Assembly (NCBI GenBank): GCA_018466975.1
Contig: CM031561.1
Span: 1,674,001-1,738,000 of the forward strand
Length of the DNA stretch: 64,000 nucleotides
Direction of reading: 5' to 3'
DNA from: Sparassis latifolia
Taxonomy: Eukaryota > Basidiomycota > Agaricomycetes > Polyporales > Sparassidaceae
The notes below the pieces were generated by a model. The model ran no database searches. It was not told the origin of the DNA and was given only the letters and a program-made list of their open reading frames with translations. Numbering within the stretch: position 1 is the stretch's first letter; each line of letters opens with the position of its first letter. Positions 33,027-44,022 of this stretch are shown piece after piece. The position numbers and the translations under genes are program-made.

Positions 33027-35078
33027 TCAAGCTTGGACGTTGAGACTGTGGGCACGACATGGTTAGATAGGCTATGCTATTAGCAAGATTACACTCACAG
33101 TTCCTCTCCGACAACATTCCCGACAGGATTGTACAAGCAAACATGGTATGTCGCCTGGCCGAAGCTCGGATCGAAAATGCTGTCGCACGATGCAACAGCG
33201 CATCCTAATTGTGTCGTCGACTTCCACACCACCTGGGTGAAGTGTGAGAAAGTAGGATTAAGCGGGTCATATTGCGCTGTCGAGAACATGTCATCAGTCC
33301 GATATTGCAGCTCACCCGTTAGTAGTCGGACTTACAAGCATCGCTCATGAATAAATTGACCGCGGCCGAAGGGCTGAAGGATCCAGTGCCAGCGGCCAAG
33401 TTCTCGCCCACGGGACCTAACACACCGTCCGAATGCCTGAACTGGCAGCCCTGCGCCCAGCTCTCCGCAGAAGCTTGGAGATCAGTGGACCATGTCAATG
33501 GCGCGGCGCCATATTCTGCACGGTATGAATTGTGAAGATTTAGATATGCTGAAATCTCAGCAGGTCCAGTTGTCGGTGAAGGCGAGGAAACAGATGAGGA
33601 GGATGCGGACGATGATGCGGACGATGATGCAGACGATGAAGATGGTGCCGACACAGACGACACAGGACTAGAAGAGATAGGCGCCGACGAGGCAGGAGTG
33701 GAAGAGACCGGTGCGGACGATGCAGGAGAGGAAGAGGCAGGTTCCGATGACGCAGGAGTGGAAGAGCTGGGCACGGAAGATCCAGGAGTAGTAGTCACTG
33801 AGGAGCTAGCTGAGGCACTAGAGACAGGTAGCGACGGACTCGCCGTCGTCGAGGGGGAAGGAGATGAAGGTGAAGAGGACGATACCGAAACGGATGTCGG
33901 ACCGGACAAGGAGGGTGATGACGTAGGAGAAGATACGGGTGCGGATGAGCCGCTAGATGAACTGACACTGGGAGTGGAGCTGGATGCCCCGGAGGACGAG
34001 CCAGAAGGAATAGAAGAAGGGGCTGCGGACGATGGAGGAAGTGAAGTGCTTTGTGAGAGCGAGGTGACGGACGACACGGTAGACTGTGAGGAAACAATAG
34101 GCTGCGTACTGGACGGCAGGTTCGAAGAGAATGGAGAAACTGGAGTAGGACCAGCCGATGACGACCCCAACGATGACGAAACTGAAACAGAAGCAATGGG
34201 AGATGATGTCACTGAACTTGACGCTGAGAGTGAGGAGAATGAAGATACAGCTGACGACGAGGAAATCGCAGAGACAGAGCTCGGCAAAGGGGAGAGCGGA
34301 ACCGAAGTAAAGACCGGTGACCTCGACTGTGAAGGGATTGACGATACGATCTGTGAGCTCGACGGTGCAGGAGTTGACGATGCAACCGGAGATGCTGGAA
34401 GTGAATTCGTTGGAGCTGAGAAGGGGGACGCCACCGAGCTAGAAGCAGCAGATGAAGGGTCTGACGGCGCCGAGCTGGGACCAACTGATGAATCAGTGGG
34501 AACAGCGGACGGAAACGGCGTTGCGGATGAAGAGAGAGCTGAAGACGCTGCCAAACTTGGTGTCGAAACTACCGCTGTGGAGCTGAATGGAAGAATGCTG
34601 GGCGAAAACGCCGCTGAGAACGCGCTTGGGCGTGCGGAAGGACTAGCACTCGACGCCTCAATTTGGGACGAATAACTTGAGCTGTCAGATGGCTGAACCG
34701 ACGAAGGTGTCTCGGGAGGAGATGCTGATGTCGACTCTCCATTGAAGTTGCTAGACGGGAACTGCGACTTGCCCGGACCGGAATTTCCGGACGGAGTTGT
34801 CACAAAAGCGACCGAAGAGTGTGAGTCAGGCCTAGATGAAAAGGTGGAATTTGCTGCAGGGTTTGGAGCATCCGTCGCGCTCGCAGGGGAAGGCGCCACG
34901 GAAGGAGTGTCTGGAGCCGCACTATCTGGACTAGACAAGACGTCCAACGCAAAGCTATTGAAGTCTATCAAACAGTTAGAGCTCAGTGCATAAACACGAA
35001 TGAGCACCTACGCGGGGTCGGAGCAGCTGCTGAAAATATGGCGAGGAGAATCACCACCCAGACGCCGGTCCTGAACAT
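33027..35078 (-). CDS. secreted Ser-rich CAP/PR-1 (Pry1-like) protein, 630 residues
   Basis: Exons (minus): 35,078-35,012, 34,964-33,336, 33,276-33,099, 33,045-33,027. A signal peptide (MFRTGVWVVILLAIFSAAA) precedes a Ser/Pro/Ala/Thr-rich linker of about 450 residues with many SSxPASS-like repeats, probably heavily O-mannosylated. A C-terminal CAP domain follows (about 493-626): LNLHNSYRAEYGA, LTWSTDLQASAESWA, GENLA, HFTQVVWKSTTQLGCA and YHVCLYNPVGN. The two CAP signature blocks and the His and Glu of the central cavity are present. The usual Trp-x-x-Glu before SQYDP is replaced by LFMSDA. Fungal CAP proteins of the Pry type bind sterols or lipids outside the cell; for this one the cargo is unknown. 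The last exon is only 19 bp but restores the family's NVQA end. A TATA-like box lies about 250 bp upstream. Confidence 0.92.
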
Positions 35079-35326
35079 CGCGAAACCGAAGGTGATAACT
35101 TAAGAGAATGATTGTAGGCCAGGAAGCTTGCAGGCGACAATATTATAACGGGATGTTAGCCCGTAGGCTATCCAGGCCTCGAAAAGGAACAAGATGAAGG
35201 AGAAGCAGAGTTGAAACCTCCCAACAAAACCTGTTATCCATAGCACGGTGCACGTGACCTCTACCGTGGTGACAATCAATTCGAGGACAAGGATCATGTA
35301 GTACACTGCATTCAAGTACAGAGATA

Positions 35327-35336
35327 GTATATATAG
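35327..35336 (-). promoter_or_regulatory. TATA-like element upstream of the CAP gene
   Basis: CTATATATAC on the minus strand, about 250 bp upstream of the CAP start codon and the only strong TATA match in the 530-bp gap to the prefoldin gene. Its role is inferred from sequence and position only. Confidence 0.45.
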
Positions 35337-35610
35337 CGATTCGTACTGTTCATACACTCGAAGGAGAAGGGAGCTTGTGGCAGATTGGAGGTGGGACGAG
35401 GAGCGTAGGGACCGCGACGCGATTGATCCAGAGGGGATGCTGATGCACGCGTAGGAATGAAGAAAATGTCTTCGAACCACGAACTTCTCTGCATCATGAT
35501 GAGATGATCCCGAAGTTAGATTCACGCAGGAACACAAAGTTCGGCCTGCACGCGCCTTATTTAATTGCCGTGCGAGATACGAAGAATCGAACCGCATCGC
35601 TTGGAACCAT

Positions 35611-36169
35611 CTACCCTGCTGCTGCTGGTCGGATGTTGTAGTCCCGCTTGAACGTCTCAAATTCTTCGTCCCTAGTCTTGTACTGCTCTGCGAGAGTGGA
35701 TATTACTTTCAAGATCTGTCCGGAAATACGGTGGTCAACGCTTGCTGGCCCTGCATCCGATCAGAACTTGCACTCACCCCATCACGGTTTGTTTGCAGCG
35801 CAGGAACAACATCCTTCACAGTTCTCTCAACCAAAACACCGCCAACTAGTCGAAAACACTTGCGATCCGGCTCTTCCGCCAATGCTTCGTCCAATGTGGT
35901 CAGGACCAGGCTGTTGAAGTCCGATGAGATCCAACATATAATATGAACGTGCTGCACAAACCTGTGCTCTTCCGCTTCCTGCTCCAGCTCACCAATCTTG
36001 CCGGCCAAAGTCTGAAGTTCATTCTGCAAGCGATTATAGTTCTGTTGAATCTCTGGCTAGCCGTTGCAGTCGTCAACTATGCCTTTAAGTAATACACCAG
36101 CGACGTACCTTGCGTTGAGAGGGGAGTAACCGTCGGCTGTACCTGCTTGGCCTTTGCTTTTGAGGACAT
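35611..36169 (-). CDS. PFDN2: prefoldin subunit 2 (129 residues)
   Basis: Exons (minus): 36,169-36,109, 36,052-35,962, 35,910-35,778, 35,715-35,611. The protein is a beta-type prefoldin: an N-terminal coiled coil (IQQNYNRLQNELQTLAGKI, then GELEQEAEEHS), the hairpin region VLTTLDEALAEEPDRKCFRL with VGGVLVERTVKDVVPAL, and a C-terminal coiled coil (ISTLAEQYKTRDEEFETFK). Prefoldin is a cytosolic hexamer that passes unfolded actin and tubulin to the CCT chaperonin. Length and domain order are normal. In intron 1 the acceptor used is the second of two nearby AGs (CCAG), because it keeps the frame. The gene is divergent from NDUFS8 with a 181-bp gap. Confidence 0.95.
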
Positions 36170-36350
36170 CGCGTCAATACGGTAGCTCGGCACTGAGGCC
36201 TGAGGGCTTGCACCAAATGTTAGATCCTTGCAGCCAGATTGGCTGGAGAATCACGTGCATCTCCGGCAGTCCCCGGGTAGGGGCGTCCCGTCGCCGTCGC
36301 TGGCAACATCGACGAAGCGTTCTCCAGTGTCGAGCGCATCGACTGCAACC
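36170..36350. promoter_or_regulatory. divergent promoter region, prefoldin 2 / NDUFS8
   Basis: Only 181 bp separate the two start codons, which point away from each other. Both 5' UTRs and both core promoters must fit here. I see no TATA box. GC-rich blocks around 36,270-36,320 fit a TATA-less housekeeping promoter. Confidence 0.6.
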
Positions 36351-37439
<1,089 letters not shown>

Positions 37440-38574
37440 CAGTGCGGATGAGAATCGGAGCACGGGATGAAAGGGATGCGGGCGATGCGGGCCGCCACGA
37501 AGACGAAGGCTTAATCTCAACTGGTGTACATACTTCGTCGAGGAAAGTCCCGCGTCGCTTCTCACACGGTCGAATATAATGCGGTGTTTGCATGAGTAAT
37601 GCGACTCTTATGTTCTTTGTGGAGAGGTTTGTCGTTCATCATGATTATGTCGCTCGTTCTATCATGCCTCAGGATGTGGTGCAAGGTTCCGGCTCGACGC
37701 TGGATATTACCCAGAAAAGCATGTGTGGTCCGACTGCAGATTATTTGCGGCTTTCGCGTTGAGTGAAAAGTGCCGCGTGTGATGACCTTTTCGAGGAGCC
37801 TCTGGTGAAGTGCTGCAGGTGCGAGCGAATTCTTCTGTGGCTGCGATTCTGGCAGAGATTGATGACCGGCAAGACACGGACTTACATGAACCTTGAGTTT
37901 AATAAGACAGCGAACTCATCTGCCGATTGCTCCGCGGCTCTTGAGACGTTCTGGATCGACGACTGTTCCGCGCGCCGCTCTAACGCGTGCTACCAACCAT
38001 CTTGTGCGCTAGCTGTCTATGCCGGGTATCGGTGAACCCGAGTCTTCTTGCTTGTTATGTGGATTTGCTGACGGAGGCGTATGTTTTGATTACACGGGCA
38101 GACGGGGCTGTGAGTCGTCGAACTCTCCCCTCCGCAGCTGACTTGCTGAGATGCTTTCATGAAACAGATTCGCATTCGCTCGCGGGGCGTTCTTTGCCTC
38201 ATCCGAACATCTCTCCTTATCTCTTCCCCACAGAGACCAGTCAGGCAACTCGGACCGCAGCTCTTTGACATTGCGGGCTGCGACTTTCCACTCTGGTCCG
38301 ACCCCTATTCCATGCCTATCCAGCTGCGAATTCACTCCACTGGCAGGCGAGGGACACTGAATGGCGAACCCTGCTCAGTCCCACAGTCAATAGAAATGCT
38401 GAGCGCGGAAGCTGGGGCATTTTGATTCCGAGAGCACAGCGCTTGCTTCGATCAGTTCGATCTGGCACACGCTGATCCGTGGGTGCGGAAGCGGATCATG
38501 TAGGCCCAGTCAGGATCTCAATCGCCCAATGGCCAAGGCGTCCACGGCGGCTGGACGCGGCAGCTGCGCTACTA
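37440..38574. other. intergenic, no gene recognised
   Basis: Frames at 37,763-38,035 and 37,987-38,268 (plus) overlap one another and the opposite strand, and carry no motif I know. They may include 5' sequence of the next gene. Confidence 0.45.
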
Positions 38575-39534
38575 ATGGACCTGCGTGACATCGTTAACCC
38601 CGAGGACGCTGGTGGATTTCACACCACCTCAGGCGCACACGAACGGTAAGCTTCGATCTATCCTCATGATTCTCTGTCTTCAGTGGACTGAATAACTTCC
38701 CTCGTGACCGCTGCAAGGATAACGAACGTCCCCCCTCCCGGTTCGCGGCGGCACGCCCCAGGACGCCCTTCGCAGAAACGCGCTTCGGCCAAGCAGGGGG
38801 CAGGATCTGCCAGACAAGCACACAGCGGACTGCGTCATCATGCCCATGGCGGATCACCTGCCCCGACGCGCTCCCTGGAAGTAGCCGCTCCTAGTGGCGG
38901 TCGTGTTCCTCGCAGCCGCCGACGCTATGACGGTCTTCACGCGCCACCGCACCCAGAGACTCGGAATCACCTGCCCGCCCTGGAGTCTGCAGCGCCGCTC
39001 TCACTGTCGATGCCACCGCCTTCACCGATGAGGGAGCTGATAAGGAGGGGCGGTCAAATTGTCGCAGGCGACACAGTTTGGTCCGGGCAGCGGCCCTTCA
39101 TCATGGACGTCATCCTCGACGCCAGGCCTCCCGTTTCAGAGTACACCGAGGACGCCTCACTCGAGGCGCGCCACCGGAACGAGGCGCAGACACGAGTTTC
39201 GCAGCACCACTACGTGTTTCGGGACAAGGATAGCTTGGAACGATACTGGGCCGACCAGGCGCTTCTGTGCCGTTCAATAGCGGCTCAGCCGCCACACTAT
39301 CCTGCTGAGAACAAGTTCCAGCTATCTGCAGAACGCTCGACAGCTTTCTGGGACGAGGACGGGAATGAAGATCCGCGCACTGAAGCCGAATCTGATGTGC
39401 GGAGCAGCACATCGGTCAGCAGGACTGGGCCGCAGTCTGCATGGGGACATAGCACATTTCTTGACGGCCAGCAGCTGGCGCACTGTGGCGATAATGGATA
39501 TGGATCCAGCCAGTCTCCTCGCCTGCATTCATGA
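38575..39534 (+). CDS. hypothetical protein, 295 residues
   Basis: Proposed exons 38,575-38,645 and 38,718-39,534. The intron has a GTAAGC donor and a CAAG acceptor, which is the only nearby choice that joins the long open frame to an ATG (MDLRDIVNPEDAGG). The protein is basic and rich in Pro, Arg and Ala up to about residue 140, then more ordered-looking (ELIRRGGQIVAGDTVWSG, HYVFRDKDSLERYWADQ). I recognise no domain. The single long open frame and the codon use suggest it is real. The unusual acceptor makes the start uncertain, and the long frame can also be read from a non-ATG codon at 38,704. Confidence 0.5.
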
Positions 39535-39799
39535 CATCTCTTCTCGCTGCGGACAGTCCCATAGTGGCGTGCGTACCCTATACAACATATATCTATTTGA
39601 TTTGAGCATACCCGACATATCACCATGTATCCAATAATATACATATGTATACGCTTCCTGCGGTCCGTATGTCAATTTTCACTGCTATGAAATTTCCGAA
39701 TATCAGGAGTGGAGTAATATTTGTCTTGCTTGGCAAGTGCATGCTGGACCGTATGCCAGCATTCACTGCTGAGAGATTTTCGAATATGAGAACGGAGAA

Positions 39800-39933
39800 A
39801 CATTTGTCTTACATGGAGTATCAGAACGGAGACATTTGTCTTACATGGAGTATCAGAACGGAGACATTTGTCTTACATGGAGTATCAGAACGGAGACATT
39901 TGTCTTACATGGAGTATCAGAACGGAGACATTT
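39800..39933. repeat. minisatellite: 32-bp unit, 4 identical copies
   Basis: Units 39,800-39,831, 39,832-39,863, 39,864-39,895 and 39,896-39,927, each starting ACATTTGTCTTACATGGAG, with a 6-bp partial fifth copy. The copies are identical. A unit of 32 bp does not keep a reading frame and the frames crossing it end nearby, so it is non-coding, lying in the 3' gap between two genes. Confidence 0.95.
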
Positions 39934-40227
39934 CGGTACACGGTACCCTCATGCCAGCCTTGTGGTGGACAAGATGCGAGGAGAAGACGCGGTCAATCAC
40001 ACAGCCATATTTACGGCAGATAAATTGCTTGAGAGGCGCGATACACGGAGCCTAAGTAGAGTTCTGCAAGACCTAGATAATCTCATAATGTGACATGTGA
40101 AAAACAACAGACAGACATACAGATAGACCAACAAACAAGAATACGGCATGACAGCCATATGTGTTTTATCCATGATCGTCCAAAGAACACAGCTGCGAGA
40201 CCAGGATTGGGAACACGAAGCACACAC

Positions 40228-41971
40228 CTACGCGTCCTCATCCATCGGCTCGTCTCTCCTTTCACCGGAACCTCCCTCATCATCACCCGGGTGCATCCTC
40301 TTGGCTGCCCTGCCGTCAGACGCCGAGTTTCCCGACAGAGGAGAAGGCCTCCCCGCAGCCCCACCTTCAATTGGCGAACGGATCTCACCGTCGTAATCAT
40401 CACCCGCTTCGATATCACTCCGCGATCTCTTCCGTGACTCCATAGCCACCGCGCCCACGTCCACCGGAGGCATGTGCGCAGCGCGGTCTTCGTGTTCCTC
40501 ATACACGCGCGAGCCGTACGACCGCGAGCGCTCGTGTTCGCGGTCATACTCATACGCCTCGCCGGACGCAGGACGCGTCGGGGTCCTGTTCGCGCTATTT
40601 CCATTCGGCGTGTCCGCGCGCGACGTGCCATGCGACACTCCCGGGCCGACCAGCGGCGCGTCGTTGCGCCACTGCCCTGCGCCGGGAACGGCAGCGTCAT
40701 CCTGCTCTTCAACATCCATGCGCGACTGGTACGCCACGTCGCGCTCGTAAAGCTCCGCCTCCATCTCGCGCTGGCGGAGCGCCTCGAGCTCCCGCGCTTC
40801 TCGCTGCGCCATCTCGCGGTGGATATTCGCGCCGGGGCCAATGCGTTGGTGGTTATGGATGCGCGAGTTCCCGCCGATGCTCCCGCCGGTGCTGCGCGTG
40901 CTCGTCGGCGACGGCGCAGAGGGCGGCGGCGACGCGGGCATCTGTGGGTGCGTCGGGACGGGGAGCGGTGCCGGCCGCCGTCTGTCGTCTCCCGTGCTCG
41001 GGCTGCGGCTGTGCATGGGAAGAGGCTCCATGCGGGAACCGCCTGCGAGTGCATCGAGGTCCGGGCGAGCCGAGGACGCGTGGTGACTAGAACTGCTGCT
41101 GTGCGACGACGTGTGGGCGTGGGCGTGCGGGTGTCCCGGGGGATAATGGTGGTGATGGTGCTCGCCCATGGGCGGAAGGCCCTGTGACGGAGACTCGGGC
41201 GCGCGTAGGGGAGAAATCATTGGAGGCAGCGGGGGCAATTGTCTATTGGGGTCGTACCCGGGCCCCGAATCATGGTGGAAGCTGTGCACGAGGGGCAGCT
41301 CGTGCGGGGGCGGCTGCGGGATCATTGTATTTACTTCGCCGTGGACAATTGGGGCAGGCGTGTCTTCGACGGCGATGACTCTCCCATCGGGAGCCTGAAT
41401 GAGGCGCGCATTTGGATGGGTACGCATGTATTCAACGAGGGCGTGGTCGCTGGGATCTATCATGGATTCCGGCGGGAGAGGGGCCTGTGGGTGGAACAGA
41501 GGATCTTCCACCAGTGGCAGCTCCTGAGGATGCCTGCCCGGAGTAGGCGGAACAGCAGCGAGGCGCTCGTACAGAATACTATCGCGGGTTCAATATTGAA
41601 ATTGCACATACGCACACGACACACAGACTCACGCTCGCTCAAGGTTCATTCGGCGGATATTTTTCTTGGCCAAAAGCAGCTTGAAGTACAGCCTGTCATT
41701 ATCCTGGAGGACGATCAAGGTCACGAATACGTCAGACAGACCGCAGTGCCAGGTATTGACTCACGGTTTCTATTTCCTTTACTTTCTTTTTCAGATCCTT
41801 GTACTTGGCCTGGTATTTGACGTCCTCAACGCCCGCAGTGATACCTGATACGTAAGCCTTCTGTCTTTGTGGCTTCGGTTGCTGGAAAGCAGGATTTGCC
41901 AGCACCACCGGTGAGTGGTAGGTAGGTTGCAAGGACAGGTGTGAGGGCCCAGGGGACGGCTGGCGGGACAT
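40228..41971 (-). CDS. INO80 complex subunit F (TFPT-like) domain protein, 542 residues
   Basis: Exons (minus): 41,971-41,765, 41,703-41,633, 41,578-40,228. Residues about 53-105 form a basic helical segment, YQAKYKDLKKKVKEIE, then DNDRLYFKLLLAKKNIRRMN and LERAILYERLA, which fits the INO80F domain of the chromatin remodeller subunit related to human TFPT. The remaining 430 residues are disordered: Pro-rich, a His-rich patch (HHHHHYPPGHPHAHAHT), an Arg/Glu-rich helix (AQREARELEALRQREMEAEL) and a nuclear-localisation-like SRKRSRSD. It is presumably nuclear and INO80-linked. Only the short N-terminal domain supports that; the long tail gives no further clue. Divergent from the GRIM-19 gene with a 780-bp gap. 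Confidence 0.8.
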
Positions 41972-42750
41972 GGTGGTCGGGAGGGAAGAGGCAGTGCGAG
42001 CGCGAGCCCGCGGAGGCGCACTGAGCTGTCATGTTTGGCCGGCGTTGAGTCGTTTGCGACTTCCCATACAGACGCCCAAGACCTTCGGCTATTTGCGGCG
42101 TTGACACTCATCGCATCGCAAGGCCTCACTCCCTTATGTCGGGAAAAATTCTCACTGTCTTTTGTATGAAGCTATGCAGGCCTCCATTCTCTACGCGCAC
42201 TCGTCTTCTGGGCGCGGCCTCGAGTGCGACGGAATGGAGGTCGTTTTAGTGATCACGTTCCTGAAAAGGCAGTTCGCCTGAGTCGCGTCGAATGCGCGAA
42301 CACCATGCTGTGTACTCTACGTTTGTAACATCTGTATACGTACAAATTTGCACACGAAGTTCGCCATTCTGTGACCTAAACGACAAGATAGATTATTTAC
42401 TGCGCTGGACGAAGCAGATGCAAGCCAACTGCGATCCGCGAAGCTCAGAGAACACTGCCACGTGATGACATCAGGGCAGGGTTCGGCAAGCGCGCCCACA
42501 AACATGTCAACTCTGCTGCCATCGTCTTGCCACGTCCGCCGTAACGTCGGCAGCTACTGACTCGCTCACAGAACGCTCCACATAGAAGACCCCAGCCAGT
42601 GAGTTATGGTCGCGCTTATTACAAACAGAAGGCAGAGTCTGACACGGGCGGTGTGTCGCAGTGTCCATTCCCTATCGACAGTGCGTGCAATTGTCTCCCT
42701 TCTTGGTCTCTCTATTGACCTAGAGGGCTGTGGTTCTCGTATGCAGGGAC
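41972..42750. other. divergent intergenic region
   Basis: A 780-bp gap between the start codons of the INO80F-domain gene (minus) and the NDUFA13 gene (plus). There is no coding evidence. It presumably holds both promoters. Confidence 0.5.
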
Positions 42751-43397
42751 ATGCCCCCGGCGGGCGGGTTTGATGCAATCAAGTACAAGCGCAATCTGCC
42801 GTTCCGGGGACCGAGTGGGCTCGTCATCCTCGGCGGTGTGACGGCGGTGTGCGCTTACGGGTTCTACCGCGTCGGATTGGGCAACACAGAGAAGAGGTGC
42901 GTGGAAAGCAGTGACTGTCGATTCTGGAACGCCCTGGTCAGGCGGACGGAAAACGTGTGCTCGGGAGGCCCGCTCGCCACGGAACGTGGCTCGGTTTGGG
43001 CCGAAGCACGCGAAGAAGGGCTTATCGCTCATTCATTGACGCGCCGAATATGGCTACATGAGCGAGATTTGCTGACATATGTGTATTCTTTGCGCAGGGA
43101 GCTGCAGCGAGAGAAAGTATGGTCTAGAATTTACCTTGTGCCGCTGCTGCTGGCAGAGGGGGACCGGGACGCGTACCGACGGCAGCAGGCGGCGCTGGCG
43201 CGGGAGAAAGAGATCATGAAGGACGTGAAAGGATGGGAGGTGAGTGACCTGGATGATGGGTGGATGACGCAGTGGAATGCTGATGGTTATCTGTGGTCGG
43301 TCGTTGCCGGGGGTTGGTCTGGTGGTATGGATAGGCGGGGAAAAGTGTGTACAACAACCCACGATACCGGCCGCTGGAGTCGATTGTGGTTCTGTGA
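42751..43397 (+). CDS. NDUFA13: complex I subunit GRIM-19 / NDUFA13
   Basis: Exons 42,751-42,896, 43,098-43,239 and 43,335-43,397 (116 residues). It begins MPPAGGFDAIKYKRNLPFRG, followed by the single membrane helix SGLVILGGVTAVCAYGFYRV, then RELQREKVWSRIYLVPLLLA, EGDRDAYRRQQAALAREKEI and, in exon 3, VYNNPRYRP. This is the accessory subunit of mitochondrial complex I with one transmembrane helix. The first intron, 201 bp, is long for this window. The TGA I used lies inside CTGTGAGTG, which is also a perfect splice donor. If spliced there, an exon from about 43,430 adds SKRINGNTLSLAICYA. The short form ends near where fungal homologues do, but I cannot decide. Confidence 0.9.
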
Positions 43398-44022
43398 GTG
43401 TAGCTGGCGGGAGGTGCTCAGTACCTCGCAGTTCGAAGAGGATAAATGGAAATACGCTAAGCTTGGCGATATGTTATGCGTGAGCGTGAGGATGCAAGAG
43501 TTGAGTGAGTGCGAGAAAGCGACAGACGGGGGACTGGGACAATGGGAGATTGGCGCAGGGTGGACGGGGGATCGGGCGGGAGATGCCATATGGAGGGTTC
43601 GCACGGGAAGTCGGGTGGCGGGGCGGTTGGGCAGATGGGATCGGCGGTGCGCAGTCTGGTAGCATCGAGGTGTCGGAGGGCGTGGGCATCGGGACTAGCC
43701 CGCAGCGCGCGATCTTCTTTCTCTATCGCGCACTTCCTCGGAGACTAATTTTGGACGGACATCTCGCCCAGAAAGGCAGCTGGCGAGGCGAAACTCTCCG
43801 ACAGTTTCAACTCTCTTTCCTCTGAGTCACTGTCGCACGTCCTTCCCAAATGGCCCCTTTCGAACGCCGCTGGCGCTTCCCTCTTCCCTCCGCCGCCCTT
43901 TTAAATCTCCCCCTCCGTCCCTCCTCCGTCCCTACTGCCTCCTGCCCCTCCCACCGTCCTTTAAAAGGTCGCGTCTATTCTCCTCCCAGCCCGCTCCCAG
44001 TCCCCCGCCGCCGCCGTTCTGC
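43398..44022. other. intergenic, upstream of the HMG-box gene
   Basis: G-rich on the plus strand to about 43,690, then C-rich up to the HMG gene start. Long frames here are products of base composition. Confidence 0.5.
43960..43967 (+). promoter_or_regulatory. TATA-like element before the HMG-box gene
   Basis: TTTAAAAG 55 bp before the ATG at 44,023, in an otherwise C-rich promoter. This is close for a fungal TATA box, so the 5' UTR would be very short. The call is tentative. Confidence 0.35.

Noticed and set aside
35100..35660. 186-residue minus-strand frame between the CAP and prefoldin genes
   Set aside because: It overlaps the TATA element and 5' region of the CAP gene and the prefoldin 3' end, and has no family resemblance.
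39800..39933. CRISPR-like array
   Set aside because: The copies are contiguous with no spacers, and the context is a eukaryotic nuclear genome. It is a minisatellite.
40474..41187. 237-residue Arg-rich plus frame
   Set aside because: Antisense shadow of the INO80F-domain gene, caused by its GC-rich codons.
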